The translations under genes were made by a program, and so were the position numbers. A stretch of 64,000 nucleotides of DNA from DAOTXS01 sp034433515 (GTDB taxonomy: Bacteria; Chloroflexota; Anaerolineae; UBA4142): positions 1 through 64,000 of the forward strand of contig DAOUAL010000027.1 in the NCBI GenBank assembly GCA_034433515.1, given 5' to 3'. Below are positions 1-9,762 of the stretch, piece by piece; within the stretch, counting starts at the first letter, position 1; each line of letters opens with the position of its first letter. Under the pieces are notes generated by a model, which was not told where the DNA came from, made no database searches, and worked only from the letters and a program-made list of their open reading frames with translations.

Positions 1-443
1 GCGCCCGCATGCCACCCGTTTGATGTCAAGTAGGCGTGAATCGCATCTGTTTTTGACCCTCAACCTGTTTTTCGCACCTCGCCGTGGGATGTTCCCCCCT
101 CTCATCCCCTTCCCCACGCTGCAAAGCGGCGTGGGGAAGGGGTCAGGGGGTGGGGCTATTCCGCTAGCGAAGGTGCACAATTCAGGCTCAAGCACGAAAC
201 AAATCTCTCCCCCAAAGTGAATTACATCCCAACCCAAGGTGCATCGGGCGAATCAATGGGCTGCAATCAGAACACCAAGCCCGCCGGCGCGTCCAAGTCG
301 CCGACTCGTCTCTACCAGCCGACGCAGGTCGGCTGCGGGGGGAGGGCGCAAGCGTTCACATGCTTGGTTTTGATGAATGATCGCTACCCCGTAAACGCTT
401 GCGCTTGCAGTTTTTAATCGCCCGTCAATAGACTTGGCAACCC
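1..443. other. Non-coding left edge
   Basis: No reading frame here has a credible start, ribosome binding site or recognisable product. The stretch lies downstream of the minus-strand gene that ends at 444. Its only clear structure is the strong hairpin at 106-142, listed separately. Confidence 0.5.
106..142. repeat. 14-bp perfect palindromic hairpin
   Basis: CCCCTTCCCCACGC at 106-119 pairs exactly with GCGTGGGGAAGGGG at 129-142 around a 9-nt loop. C-rich and G-rich flanks extend the symmetry imperfectly. There is no T-run on either side, so it does not look like an intrinsic terminator. It resembles the C/G-rich dispersed intergenic palindromes common in Chloroflexota and cyanobacteria, which is an inference. 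Confidence 0.6.
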
Positions 444-1040
444 CTATCGGAGTTCGTTCAACATTTGTCGCACCCGTCCAATCAACTGTGGATGCAGGGT
501 GAGCAAATCGGGATTGCGGTTGCCCGCGAGAATCTGGGTCAAGACCCGGCCCAGTTCGCGCAACTCGGGCGGAGAATCGGGTTGGAGCGCCATTCCTTGC
601 GTCGCATTCAGCATTTGCTCGCGCATCCCGGCAGGCGCATCGGGCTGACATGCATCGGTAACCATCTGGAAGAAATCTTCCAACGAAACCATCTTGCCAT
701 CGTCGTCGGGCTCATCGCCGGGCAACCTGGGCAACGCACGCGCATCAACCCCAAGGGCACGCAAGGTATCGCTAACGATCAGCATGTCCGTATCATCCAA
801 GTTGGCAAGCAACGCTTGGGGATCACGTTCGCCCGCCAAGATGCGCCGGAAACACGAAACCAGCGTCGCCCAATCCGGGCGCTGTTCCATATCGTTCAAA
901 AACGGCGTGAGTTGTGCCAGGGCTTGCGCATCCCCCTCGCAGGCGGCAACCACGGCGCCGATTACGCCCGCCCATTGCTGACGAATCCGGGCGATCGCCT
1001 GAACGATCTCTTGCATTTGACTGTCCGATAATTCTGACAT
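444..1040 (-). CDS. Conserved hypothetical protein
   Basis: A soluble protein of 198 residues that I cannot assign to a family. It is rich in Ala, Leu, Gln, Asp and Pro, mostly helical in character, and has no signal peptide or membrane segment. An acidic GDEPDDDGK stretch lies near the middle. An upstream in-frame start at 1076 exists, but the ATG at 1040 is preferred because AAGGAC lies about 6 nt in front of it. It is the last gene of the minus-strand block, about 125 bp downstream of the DUF58 gene, and may share its transcript. Function unknown. Confidence 0.6.
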   Translation of the reverse strand: MSELSDSQMQEIVQAIARIRQQWAGVIGAVVAACEGDAQALAQLTPFLNDMEQRPDWATLVSCFRRILAGERDPQALLANLDDTDMLIVSDTLRALGVDARALPRLPGDEPDDDGKMVSLEDFFQMVTDACQPDAPAGMREQMLNATQGMALQPDSPPELRELGRVLTQILAGNRNPDLLTLHPQLIGRVRQMLNELR

Positions 1041-1164
1041 CTTGTCCTTTCGTCGTACTAGATTTTTCTCACTCAATAATCAGGCGTCCGCCACTCTATC
1101 GCGCAGATCGCACCAATTATTTTTCGATTCTTGTCTGCCAACTCTTCGTGCACCGTCTCTGCGA

Positions 1165-2526
1165 TCACTGGATCGCTTGTCTGCCCAACACCATTTGCAG
1201 ATCATCCCCTTGCCGAACGAGGTAGGTTGGAATTCCGCTTGCCAACAACTCGGCGGCGGAGCGTTCGGCATTGCCAATCCCGCCAAACGTTTTCGCGTCC
1301 ACCACCACCGCGATCACCCGCAACCCGCGCCGTTTGATTTCACGCAACGCTCTGACCCAATCAAGTTCTGCCGAAGGCGTAATCGCCACGAGCGTATTGT
1401 TGCGGCCCAACTTGGTGGCTTCGTGAGCGAGGACGGTACTAAAAGCCAGTTTGCCTTCGGCGCGCAAAACGGCAAGCACCTCGAGCAGACGATTCAATTG
1501 TCGTTCGCCACGATCGGGCTGGATGATTTCGCGTTCATGACCGTAGGCAACAAAACCCAGCGCGCGTTGTTTGCGCAAAAAATATTTAGCAATGGAGGCG
1601 GCAATGGTAACGCCGTACTCTTCGGTGCTGGGTGGCAATTGGATGGTCTGCATTTGACGACTCATCCACAAGGATGATAAATCACGCGCGAGCCACGCCG
1701 CTTCGTACCAGGTACTTGCTTGCACCGCGCGCTCCATATCGAGATAAATCCACACGTCTGCGCTAGGATCCAATTCAAATTCTTTGACGATGAGGCGCTC
1801 CATTCGCGCGCTGGAGAGCCAATGAATCCGATTGAACGAATCGCCGGGAACGTACTCGCGTGTGCCGGCAACGTTGGTGGTGATGTGATGCGTCCGTCGT
1901 TGCAAGGCTTCGCCGCCCGGCATTTGCCCTAACGCCGGCGCAAAGGTGAGCAAGTCAACCGTGGTGGGATAGACCGTGATCATCGCCGTGGTGTTCGGCA
2001 TTCGTCGTTGAAACACGAACAAGCCAAACGGATCGCCCATCAGCACCGTGATCGGTCCCAAGCGAAACCGTCCGCGCCGGCGACAAACGGTGCGCACGTT
2101 CCAACTCCATCGCACCTTGGAACCCAGCGCGCTCAAGACCCGGCTCGCTCGGTGCGCGGGCATTTCGGATTCGTCGCGCACCTCCACCCAAATTTTGGTC
2201 AGGCAGCCCGTGTTCTGAACCCAAAAGCGTTCCTCTGCCACTTTGCCCACGTGGGTGCGCGGGGTGATGCACCTGCGTTCAAGTCGAAACGTGCTAAGGT
2301 TGTACGCCGTCCAAAAAAACGAAACGAGTTCGATGAAAAGGATGAGATACAACAAACGAAAAAAAAGTTCGCGCCCGGTCTGGTACGCCAAAACCCCGAA
2401 CACAAGCGCGAGGACAAATGGCATCCATTGTCGTGTAGTTACACGGATGGCACCGGAACGTAACGGCAGCCACCCAAGTTCATGTCGCTTGAGTAGGCGC
2501 ATGCTCCGAGAAAGAAAAGTCAACAT
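1165..2526 (-). CDS. DUF58 domain-containing protein
   Basis: A 453-residue protein with two hydrophobic segments near residues 35-75. The DUF58 signature is centred on REYVPGDSFNRIHW, followed by a run that includes LIVKEF. A C-terminal von Willebrand A-like fold contains LVAITPSAELDWV. DUF58 proteins usually work with MoxR-type AAA+ ATPases and transglutaminase-like membrane proteins in envelope-associated chaperone systems. Neither partner is next to it here. The ATG at 2526 has a weak ribosome binding site; an alternative ATG at 2502 has GGAG too close to it. It starts 22 bp after the cyclic-nucleotide-binding protein gene, so it is probably co-transcribed. Family call firm, role inferred. 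Confidence 0.85.
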   Translation of the reverse strand: MLTFLSRSMRLLKRHELGWLPLRSGAIRVTTRQWMPFVLALVFGVLAYQTGRELFFRLLYLILFIELVSFFWTAYNLSTFRLERRCITPRTHVGKVAEERFWVQNTGCLTKIWVEVRDESEMPAHRASRVLSALGSKVRWSWNVRTVCRRRGRFRLGPITVLMGDPFGLFVFQRRMPNTTAMITVYPTTVDLLTFAPALGQMPGGEALQRRTHHITTNVAGTREYVPGDSFNRIHWLSSARMERLIVKEFELDPSADVWIYLDMERAVQASTWYEAAWLARDLSSLWMSRQMQTIQLPPSTEEYGVTIAASIAKYFLRKQRALGFVAYGHEREIIQPDRGERQLNRLLEVLAVLRAEGKLAFSTVLAHEATKLGRNNTLVAITPSAELDWVRALREIKRRGLRVIAVVVDAKTFGGIGNAERSAAELLASGIPTYLVRQGDDLQMVLGRQAIQ

Positions 2527-2548
2527 CTATGTTTGATGGGCAACCAAC

Positions 2549-4252
2549 TTAGGGCTGGCTCCACGGATCATCGGTATCTTCCGGCGAAGAAGATTCCGCG
2601 TGACGCAAACGTTCGGATTCTTCCAGATAACTGTGATAGGCACTCAACCATTCAAACATATCGGCACGCTGGGCAGCCCGTTGCGCCATCCGTTGGCGTT
2701 CCCGCACGCGTTCCACCGCTTGCAAAATCTCATTCGCCACTTGGGCGGGCGGCGACATCCAATAAAAAATCATCTGCCCGGTCTGCCCCGCCGTCTCGAT
2801 TAAAACATCGCCGATTCCCAGCAACACCGCGAACACAGTGGGTTGACGATAGGTTACGTTCTGCACTTGTGCCAGCGGGGCTTCCAATGAATGCTGAATG
2901 ACTCCCAGAGGATTACGTTCAACATCCACGATGCGGTCGGGAGTCACCTGATAAATGTCGTTGCTCCAATCAATGAATTCCCAAGCGAACCATCCGATAA
3001 AGACCAATAGGATAACACCCAAAAGAACAAAGGTGAGCGAGGGAAAAATTCCAACGGCGGTGAGCAAGAAGCCGATCAATCCGACCAAGACTCCCACCGA
3101 GGGTTTCCACGCCTGTAGGAACAAGGCAATCCAATGTTTGCGCCAAGTGATCGTATTGCCGAATACCACGCGCGTCGAAAAACGATCAGCAATGGCACGA
3201 CCAAGGGGCACGCGCGGCGGCGCCACCGTTTTGGGCGCCAAGGGCGTCGCCGTCGGTGGGCGCACCACGATCGGTTGGGTTCCACGTTCGAGTTCGGCGC
3301 GAATCTCTTCTTTCAGTTTACCCCGCGATTCAAACATACGTTGCGCTTGCGCGCGTTGCATTTGCTCAAAGATCGCGTTGCGAATTGCCGCGCCATTGGC
3401 GACGGTGGCAAAGGTAATCGTGCCATGCACCGCCGCCGTACTAATCAACACATCACTCACCCCAACGATTTTTTGAAAAAGCGTCGGTTGTTTGATCTCG
3501 ACATTTTGCACCTTGTCAATCGTTGCTTCGCGTCTTTCCATGCGCACCAGCAAGACCCGTTCGATGTGAATCACCCGCCGATTCGTGACGATGTAATCGT
3601 CGTTGCGCCAATCAACGGTTTGATACAAGAGAGTTAAACTCACGCTCAACAAAGCAATTGCCCAAACAAGAATTTTGAGGAGATCGTTGGGAGCAAAAGC
3701 CATCACCACAATCGCTAGGACGAGCGCGCTGACGATCACCCCAATGGCGGCAGGTAGTTCGCGCACGAACGCCCACCAATGTTTGTGCGCGTGGAGGATG
3801 ACCAACTCGCCCTCCATCAGCCAATTGAATCGAACGAGGCGAAACCTGGCTTGGTAAGCCGGCGGTAACCCCGTCATAAAACGCTGGTACAAGTCGGGAT
3901 ATTGCAACATCAACTCGTGGAACTCGTCGCGGCGAATAACCAGAATGTCGGAATCTTCCTCTGCCACAAAACTGGTCTGAAACGGCTCGCCAAAGAGCAA
4001 CGCCGTCTCCCCAAAAAAATCGCCTTCGCGTTTGACCTCTAGCGTGCGTTGCTTGCCACGCGAATCCACGTGCACCACTTGGACAGCCCCGCTCTCAATG
4101 ATGTACAGCGCCATCCCAATGTCGCCCTGCTGACAAACGGGTGCGTCACGATAGTAACGCACTCGCTTGACCACGCGCTCAAGCAGAGCGAGATCATCTT
4201 CTTTGAGTTTATTGAAGATAGGAACCAGATGCAAGCGTTCGAGAATGGTCAA
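2549..4252 (-). CDS. Cyclic nucleotide-binding / tandem bacterial PH domain membrane protein
   Basis: A 567-residue protein. Residues about 5-125 form a CRP-type cyclic-nucleotide-binding domain with the GDFFGETALL phosphate-binding-cassette-like motif. A pair of transmembrane helices (about 165-215) leads into a bacterial PH (bPH_2) domain. A second helix pair (about 385-430) and a second bPH_2 domain follow, each with the DxYxVTxxRxxxxER pattern. The C-terminus is charged and probably coiled. The start is a TTG overlapping the uvrC stop by 4 nt, with AAGGA at good spacing. The layout suggests a membrane sensor of a nucleotide or metabolite. The ligand cannot be told from sequence. Confidence 0.85.
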   Translation of the reverse strand: MTILERLHLVPIFNKLKEDDLALLERVVKRVRYYRDAPVCQQGDIGMALYIIESGAVQVVHVDSRGKQRTLEVKREGDFFGETALLFGEPFQTSFVAEEDSDILVIRRDEFHELMLQYPDLYQRFMTGLPPAYQARFRLVRFNWLMEGELVILHAHKHWWAFVRELPAAIGVIVSALVLAIVVMAFAPNDLLKILVWAIALLSVSLTLLYQTVDWRNDDYIVTNRRVIHIERVLLVRMERREATIDKVQNVEIKQPTLFQKIVGVSDVLISTAAVHGTITFATVANGAAIRNAIFEQMQRAQAQRMFESRGKLKEEIRAELERGTQPIVVRPPTATPLAPKTVAPPRVPLGRAIADRFSTRVVFGNTITWRKHWIALFLQAWKPSVGVLVGLIGFLLTAVGIFPSLTFVLLGVILLVFIGWFAWEFIDWSNDIYQVTPDRIVDVERNPLGVIQHSLEAPLAQVQNVTYRQPTVFAVLLGIGDVLIETAGQTGQMIFYWMSPPAQVANEILQAVERVRERQRMAQRAAQRADMFEWLSAYHSYLEESERLRHAESSSPEDTDDPWSQP

Positions 4253-6111
4253 AGTTGTTCCTTGAGTCGTTGCGCCGCCGCGCGCGTCATTCCTTCCACA
4301 GTTAGCAATTCTTCCACCGATGCTTCGCGAATCTTTTCGAGCGAACCAAACCGCGCAAGGAGCGCGCGGCGGCGCCGTGGACCAATGCCCGGAATCGCAT
4401 CGAGTTGCGAAGCGAGACCTTTTTTGGTACGCAAGTGGCGATGATAAGCGATGCCAAACCGATGCGCTTCATCGCGGATGCGTTGGAGCAGTTTGAGTGC
4501 CTCGGATGTCTTGGATAATCGAAGCGATGTGGATTGATGCGGCAAAAAGATTTCCTCTTCTTGCTTCGCCAGCCCTATCACGCTCACCCCTTCGATGCCC
4601 AACTCGTGCAGCACTTGGAGTGCGGCGTTCAACTGTCCCTTGCCGCCATCTATAATGACCAGATTCGGCATCTGTCGCCACGACTCTTCTTTGCGGCTAC
4701 CCACCGCTGCGGGTGACTCACTCGGTTGGATAAGATGCTTGAAGCGTCGGCGTAACACCTCTTGCAGACTCGCGTAATCATCCGCGCCTTCAACCGTTTT
4801 GATTTTGAACTTGCGATAGTCACTTTTCTTTGCCGCGCCGCGCTCAAACACCACCATTGCCCCTACCGAGTTAGTGCCTTGGGTGTTGGAAATGTCATAG
4901 CATTCCATGCGCAAGGGTGGATCGGGCAGCCCCAGCACTTGTTGCAATTCGGCAACGGCGTTCATTTGTTTGGTTTCATCGGCGAGCCATTGCGCTTTGA
5001 GACTGGTCAGGGTGGCGCGCGCGTTCTCTTCTGCCATTTGCACCAATTCTTTGCTCTGCCCGTTGCGCGGCACCTGCAACAACACTTTTTGCCCGCGTTG
5101 ACGATTGAGCCACTCTTCGATCACTTTGGCTTCGTCAATATTTTCCGGCAACAAGATTTCCGGCGGCACGTACGCCGCTTCGTCGTAGAATTGTTTGACG
5201 AACGAGGCCAAGACTTGATCGGCATTCTCGCCTTCTGTCCCTTCCAACACAAAATATTCTCGGCCCAGCAACTTGCCACCCCGCACAAAGAAAACCTGCA
5301 CACACGCATCGCCGTCATCGCGCGCGAATGCGATGACATCTTGATCAATCATCAACGGCGAGACGACTTTTTGATGTTCAGTGATGCGCGCGATGGCTTG
5401 CAATTGATCGCGATACCGCGCCGCGCGTTCAAATTCCATTTGGCTGACCGCTTCGTCGAGGCGCGCACGCAACGATTCTGTAACCTCGTTGGTCTTGCCT
5501 TGCAAGAACTTGCACAGCCGATCAATCATCGCACGGTATTCGTCGCGCGTTGTGGCACCAATGCACGGCGCGATGCACAAACCGATGTCGTAGTACAAAC
5601 AGGCGCGCTGATCCTTGCCGGTAATTTCACGGTCGCAGGTGAGGTACGGAAAAATCTTGCGCAACGTGTCGAGCGTTTCGTGCACTGCCCACACGGCGGT
5701 GAAAGGACCAAAGTAGCGCGCCCCGTCATTCTCCATCCGCCGCGTCACGTACACTTTGGGGAACGGCTCTTGCCACGTTACTTTGATGTACGGGTACCGT
5801 TTATCGTCCTTGAGCCGCACGTTGAAATGGGGCTTGTACTTTTTGATGAGGTTGCACTCGAGCACCAGTGCTTCGAGTTCCGACTCGGTGATGATGAATT
5901 CGATGTCGCGGACCCGTTCGACGAGTCGCCACACTTTGGCATCTTGACCATAGGGCGCGTGAAAGTACGAGCGCACACGGTTGCGCAAGTTGATCGCCTT
6001 GCCAACGTAAATCACCTTGCCGTGTTCGTCTTTCATCAAATAGACGCCTGGCTGCGTGGGCAAGGTATCAAGAATTTTTTGGATTTCGGGACGGGGCGCA
6101 AATTTGTTCAT
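4249..6111 (-). CDS. uvrC: Excinuclease ABC subunit C
   Basis: The dual-incision nuclease of nucleotide excision repair, 620 residues and full length. The N-terminal GIY-YIG nuclease domain (about 15-95) has GVYLMKDEHGKVIYVGKA. A UVR motif near 210-240 contacts UvrB. The RNase H-like endonuclease domain carries MECYDISN and IDGGKGQL, with a catalytic His in YHRHLR. The C-terminal double helix-hairpin-helix starts at IPGIGPRRRR. The ATG at 6111 overlaps the upstream glycosyltransferase-like gene's stop (ATGA) and its own stop overlaps the next gene, so it lies inside a tightly packed operon. Neither uvrA nor uvrB is in the window. Confidence 0.97.
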   Translation of the reverse strand: MNKFAPRPEIQKILDTLPTQPGVYLMKDEHGKVIYVGKAINLRNRVRSYFHAPYGQDAKVWRLVERVRDIEFIITESELEALVLECNLIKKYKPHFNVRLKDDKRYPYIKVTWQEPFPKVYVTRRMENDGARYFGPFTAVWAVHETLDTLRKIFPYLTCDREITGKDQRACLYYDIGLCIAPCIGATTRDEYRAMIDRLCKFLQGKTNEVTESLRARLDEAVSQMEFERAARYRDQLQAIARITEHQKVVSPLMIDQDVIAFARDDGDACVQVFFVRGGKLLGREYFVLEGTEGENADQVLASFVKQFYDEAAYVPPEILLPENIDEAKVIEEWLNRQRGQKVLLQVPRNGQSKELVQMAEENARATLTSLKAQWLADETKQMNAVAELQQVLGLPDPPLRMECYDISNTQGTNSVGAMVVFERGAAKKSDYRKFKIKTVEGADDYASLQEVLRRRFKHLIQPSESPAAVGSRKEESWRQMPNLVIIDGGKGQLNAALQVLHELGIEGVSVIGLAKQEEEIFLPHQSTSLRLSKTSEALKLLQRIRDEAHRFGIAYHRHLRTKKGLASQLDAIPGIGPRRRRALLARFGSLEKIREASVEELLTVEGMTRAAAQRLKEQL

Positions 6112-7925
6112 TCTTGAATCGCAAGATATTCGATCTTGATATGGTCGGACACAAACACCCCAAATTCATCTACGATAGGTAAGCGTTGCATTGTGGGAAG
6201 ATAATATAACCCTGTCTCGAGGTGGCAATCGCTTCGAGATTCCAGATCTTTAGGTATGGACAAAATAACCGCATCTACAACCATAGTACCTGGAATCCAA
6301 GAAGAAGTAGGATTCTTACCTCTAACGGGTTGGCTATCCTCTCCAGCCGCCATCTCCTTCGAGCAGACCACATGCACGAAGACTGTAAAATCATCGGCGA
6401 TTTTCTGCTGTGCGCGCCAGTACAAAAATAAAACTATCTGATGTCCTGGCTCTAGAGTGTTTGACAATTCGTAACCTTCTAGCACAATCAAGTTATTAAA
6501 GTTCACAGGTACCTCAGGCACAGTTGCCGTACGGTTTTTCCTCACCGCAACCTCGATCGGTTTGCCGGTAAGATCAAAGTAGTAGATCAAAGGATTCGCA
6601 TATTTCCACAGGTTAGCTCTTTCTGGATTAATACCTCCTACAGTCACCGCGTCTCCGTACCTTTCATAGAGCATGCCCGACAATTCATTGATATGGGCAG
6701 GCGGATCAATAAAATACAAATACGTATCTTTGGGAAAAGACGGATGTTGTTGAGCAATGTCTCGAAAAGGTGCCCGTTGGGCACGTGTTTCATCAGCGAT
6801 TTCGTGAACTGCATAATTAACAGCCGTTGCACCTGAAAACAATAGTAACACAACCACACTCGAAATAATCATAGTAGAGTAACGATATTGTTTCAGAGCC
6901 CGCCAACTACCATCAATAACCAACGCCCAAAAAATTGCCGACGCTACGCTTGAAAGATACAAATAGCGTGGGCTAAATTTTGCTTGCAGCCCAAGCACCG
7001 GAAGAATATTCAGAATTGACCAAATGCCGAGAAAGGCTAGTAGGGGTCTCTGCACACGTATTGTAAAGAGATACAACAGCATGACTCCCAACAACAGTAT
7101 CCAGAGATATTGGGTGTTGGCACTCCAAGGAATGACCAAACCTGACATATAATTCATCAAGTTAGAGAGAATATGAGTGCCAATCCTCATTCCATAGGCA
7201 TAGTAAAGAAAAGTTCTAGAAAGAATGTTGAATTCAAAAATCACATAAGCAAATAAAATGCAAATGATTAAAGAATAACGTCGCGACAAAACCACTACCT
7301 GATGAGAACCATCAACTAAGAAGTAATCTATCAAGAATAACATGATCGGCAAAGAAACGACGATTTCCTTACTGAGCAAACCAAAGACAAAACAGACATG
7401 TGTCAATACGAATGACCAATGCCATTTGTTCTGTAGATAGATTACCCAAAACAAGATGGCAAGGAGATAAAAGAATGTCGCCAAAACATCTGGTGCAGAA
7501 GGAAGAAAGATAGATAAATTATAAGTTGGAAAAGTGGCGTAAAAAAGTCCTGCTAGAAATGCTAGTCTAAAGTTTCCAAGAATTGCCTTAACAATCAAAT
7601 AGATCAAGAGACAGTTCACTAAGTGTAGAATTATATGGACGGCATGATAGCCAAAAGGGTTCTTACCAAAGGTGGCAAACTCTAACCCCAACAATAATCC
7701 CTGGAACGGACGATACGCTGTCAGAAAAGAAGGCGTCGTTGGATCAAAAGATCGCTCAATAAATTTTCCGGTGCCCAATCTCCCTAAGGTTTCTAGGTTC
7801 TTCCAATCGTCGTAAATAAAATTCATGCGTAATCCCGCAAAATATACGACAACTACAACGATAGGTATTACTACTCCTCCCGCAATCAGTATCCTTTGCA
7901 TCCCCAATCTATTCAAAGCTAGCAT
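6108..7925 (-). CDS. Polytopic glycosyltransferase-like membrane protein (GT-C type), copy 2
   Basis: About 605 residues. The first two-thirds hold roughly ten hydrophobic helices. An early IYDDWKN motif in the first external loop resembles the acidic motif of GT-C/PMT-type glycosyltransferases. A soluble C-terminal domain (about 450-605) contains MQRLPIVDEFGVFVSDHIKI. It is paralogous to the next gene upstream, sharing length, layout and the last ~25 residues. The ATG at 7925 is chosen because GAGGG lies 5-6 nt upstream; an in-frame TTG at 7940 is less likely. The gene is visibly more A+T-rich than uvrC. Substrate unknown. Confidence 0.7.
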   Translation of the reverse strand: MLALNRLGMQRILIAGGVVIPIVVVVVYFAGLRMNFIYDDWKNLETLGRLGTGKFIERSFDPTTPSFLTAYRPFQGLLLGLEFATFGKNPFGYHAVHIILHLVNCLLIYLIVKAILGNFRLAFLAGLFYATFPTYNLSIFLPSAPDVLATFFYLLAILFWVIYLQNKWHWSFVLTHVCFVFGLLSKEIVVSLPIMLFLIDYFLVDGSHQVVVLSRRYSLIICILFAYVIFEFNILSRTFLYYAYGMRIGTHILSNLMNYMSGLVIPWSANTQYLWILLLGVMLLYLFTIRVQRPLLAFLGIWSILNILPVLGLQAKFSPRYLYLSSVASAIFWALVIDGSWRALKQYRYSTMIISSVVVLLLFSGATAVNYAVHEIADETRAQRAPFRDIAQQHPSFPKDTYLYFIDPPAHINELSGMLYERYGDAVTVGGINPERANLWKYANPLIYYFDLTGKPIEVAVRKNRTATVPEVPVNFNNLIVLEGYELSNTLEPGHQIVLFLYWRAQQKIADDFTVFVHVVCSKEMAAGEDSQPVRGKNPTSSWIPGTMVVDAVILSIPKDLESRSDCHLETGLYYLPTMQRLPIVDEFGVFVSDHIKIEYLAIQE

Positions 7926-7950
7926 ATATCCCTCACACAATCTCGGCGAC

Positions 7951-9753
7951 TTAGTGAATACTCAAATATTCGATCTTGATATGGTCGGACACAAACACTC
8001 CAAATTCATCTACGATAGGTAAGCGTTGCATTGTGCGTGCATTATACAATCCAACGGCAAGATGATAATCCGACTTTGCATCAATATCGCTTGGGATGGG
8101 AAAAACTATGGCGTCAACCACTGAAATATTTGGATTCCAAGACGTGGTTGGTTCTCTTCCCCTCACCGGTGGGCTGTCCTCACCGGCGATTCGATTTGTG
8201 CCATCCACCAAATGAACAAAGACCGTATAATCTTCATCAAGTTTCACTAACGGACGCCAGTACAGAAACAGAACAATTTCCTGCCCTCGCCGAATCGAAT
8301 TACTTGTTAATTCATAACCCTCAAGACGAATAGACCGCTCAAAGGTTACCGGCAATACCGGTACGGCACTCGTCTTTACCTTTTTCTGAACCTCAACTTG
8401 GATCGGTTTGCCAAGAGAATCAAAATAGTACAGTAGAGCATCCTCATAGTTATGAAATTGGGGTTTTTCGCCATTTCCAGCCACAGAAATTTTATCGCCG
8501 TATCTCACATAGAACATGCCGGACAACTCGGGCAGAAAAGCCGGCACATCAATCAGATAGAGACGTGTGTAACCTGTCAATGTTGGATGCCGTCGCGTAA
8601 TAGCACGAAAGAGCGTTTCTTGATCCCGCGCCTCCTCCCATTGGGCTTGGGCAACCTGGGCTACTCCATTCGCACTAAAGACTAACAACATCGCTGCCGT
8701 ACCCACCACGAAAACAGACGCAGATAGCCATCGTCTCAACCTCTGATACCCCGCACTCATCAACAAGGCAAAGAGAATTGCGGAAGCAATGCCAGCTAGA
8801 TACAAGTAACGTAGATCGAACCTGTTGGGATAACCAACAAAAGGCAAGACATTGAGAATTGCCCAAATGCCGATAAAGATCAAGAATACGCCATGCCTGC
8901 ACACCATTGTTACAAGCAAAAACAACAAGAACCCAATCCCCAAGTCAGCATAAGGTTGATCATTATTCCACGGCAAAATCAGTTTTGTAAGGTAACCTAC
9001 GAGATTGAAAATGATATGGGGACCGAGCGTGATTGCCCCGTAAGAATAATAGTTGTACGTTCTGGGCAGAATATCCAGTTGAAAGCCAACGTAAATTACG
9101 AGCGCAATCGCAAACAACACATACCGGCGAAACAACGTCACCATCCGATTACTACCATTGACAAAGAGATGATCCAATAAAAATAATACGATCGGCAGGG
9201 TAAAGACAAACTCTTTGCTCAGCAATCCCAGAACAAACCAGCCATACGTCAGGACGAATGCCCATCGCTTCGCCGTGCGCAAATAAAATAGCCAACACCA
9301 GATCGCCAAGAGATAGAACAACGTTGCCAACACTGCTGTATCCGAGGGAAGAAAGACAGCCATGCTATAGATCGGAAGCGTAGCATATGCAAGTCCCGAG
9401 ACAAGGGCAAAGACATATTGGCGAGAGATCTCCCAAACAATTATGCCTACTACCAAGCAATTCGCCAAATGTAACAAAATATGCACGATACGGTATCCCA
9501 CCGGATTCTTGCCAAAGAATGGATACTCGAGTGCCAGGAGCAAACCCTGTAACGGGCGGTATGTATTCAGAAAAGACGGTTCGGTGGGATCAAATGATCG
9601 AAGCGTAAACTCCCACGGACCTAACCGACCGATGGATTCTTGATACTTCCAATCATCAGCAAAGAATCCCACTCGCAGACCGGAATAGTAGGTGATCAAC
9701 GTCACCACGATCGTAACGACCGTGCCAACGATAATCAAATTCCTGACTGTCAC
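7951..9753 (-). CDS. Polytopic glycosyltransferase-like membrane protein (GT-C type), copy 1
   Basis: A 600-residue paralogue of the protein encoded just downstream. It has the same order: signal-anchor helix, external loop with FADDWKY, many transmembrane helices to about residue 430, then a soluble C-terminal domain ending in VFVSDHIKIEYLSIH. The GTG start at 9753 has AAGGCAA at good spacing. The gap to copy 2 is about 25 bp and to the upstream DUF4126 gene about 9 bp, so the three are probably one transcript. A role in decorating cell-surface glycans or proteins with lipid-linked sugars is inferred from the GT-C-like layout only. Confidence 0.7.
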   Translation of the reverse strand: MTVRNLIIVGTVVTIVVTLITYYSGLRVGFFADDWKYQESIGRLGPWEFTLRSFDPTEPSFLNTYRPLQGLLLALEYPFFGKNPVGYRIVHILLHLANCLVVGIIVWEISRQYVFALVSGLAYATLPIYSMAVFLPSDTAVLATLFYLLAIWCWLFYLRTAKRWAFVLTYGWFVLGLLSKEFVFTLPIVLFLLDHLFVNGSNRMVTLFRRYVLFAIALVIYVGFQLDILPRTYNYYSYGAITLGPHIIFNLVGYLTKLILPWNNDQPYADLGIGFLLFLLVTMVCRHGVFLIFIGIWAILNVLPFVGYPNRFDLRYLYLAGIASAILFALLMSAGYQRLRRWLSASVFVVGTAAMLLVFSANGVAQVAQAQWEEARDQETLFRAITRRHPTLTGYTRLYLIDVPAFLPELSGMFYVRYGDKISVAGNGEKPQFHNYEDALLYYFDSLGKPIQVEVQKKVKTSAVPVLPVTFERSIRLEGYELTSNSIRRGQEIVLFLYWRPLVKLDEDYTVFVHLVDGTNRIAGEDSPPVRGREPTTSWNPNISVVDAIVFPIPSDIDAKSDYHLAVGLYNARTMQRLPIVDEFGVFVSDHIKIEYLSIH

Positions 9754-9762
9754 ACTTGCCTT

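Noticed and set aside
4762..6117. 451-codon plus-strand frame opposite uvrC
   Set aside because: It is the antisense shadow of uvrC. It has no ribosome binding site or recognisable domain, and the composition follows the complementary codons of uvrC.
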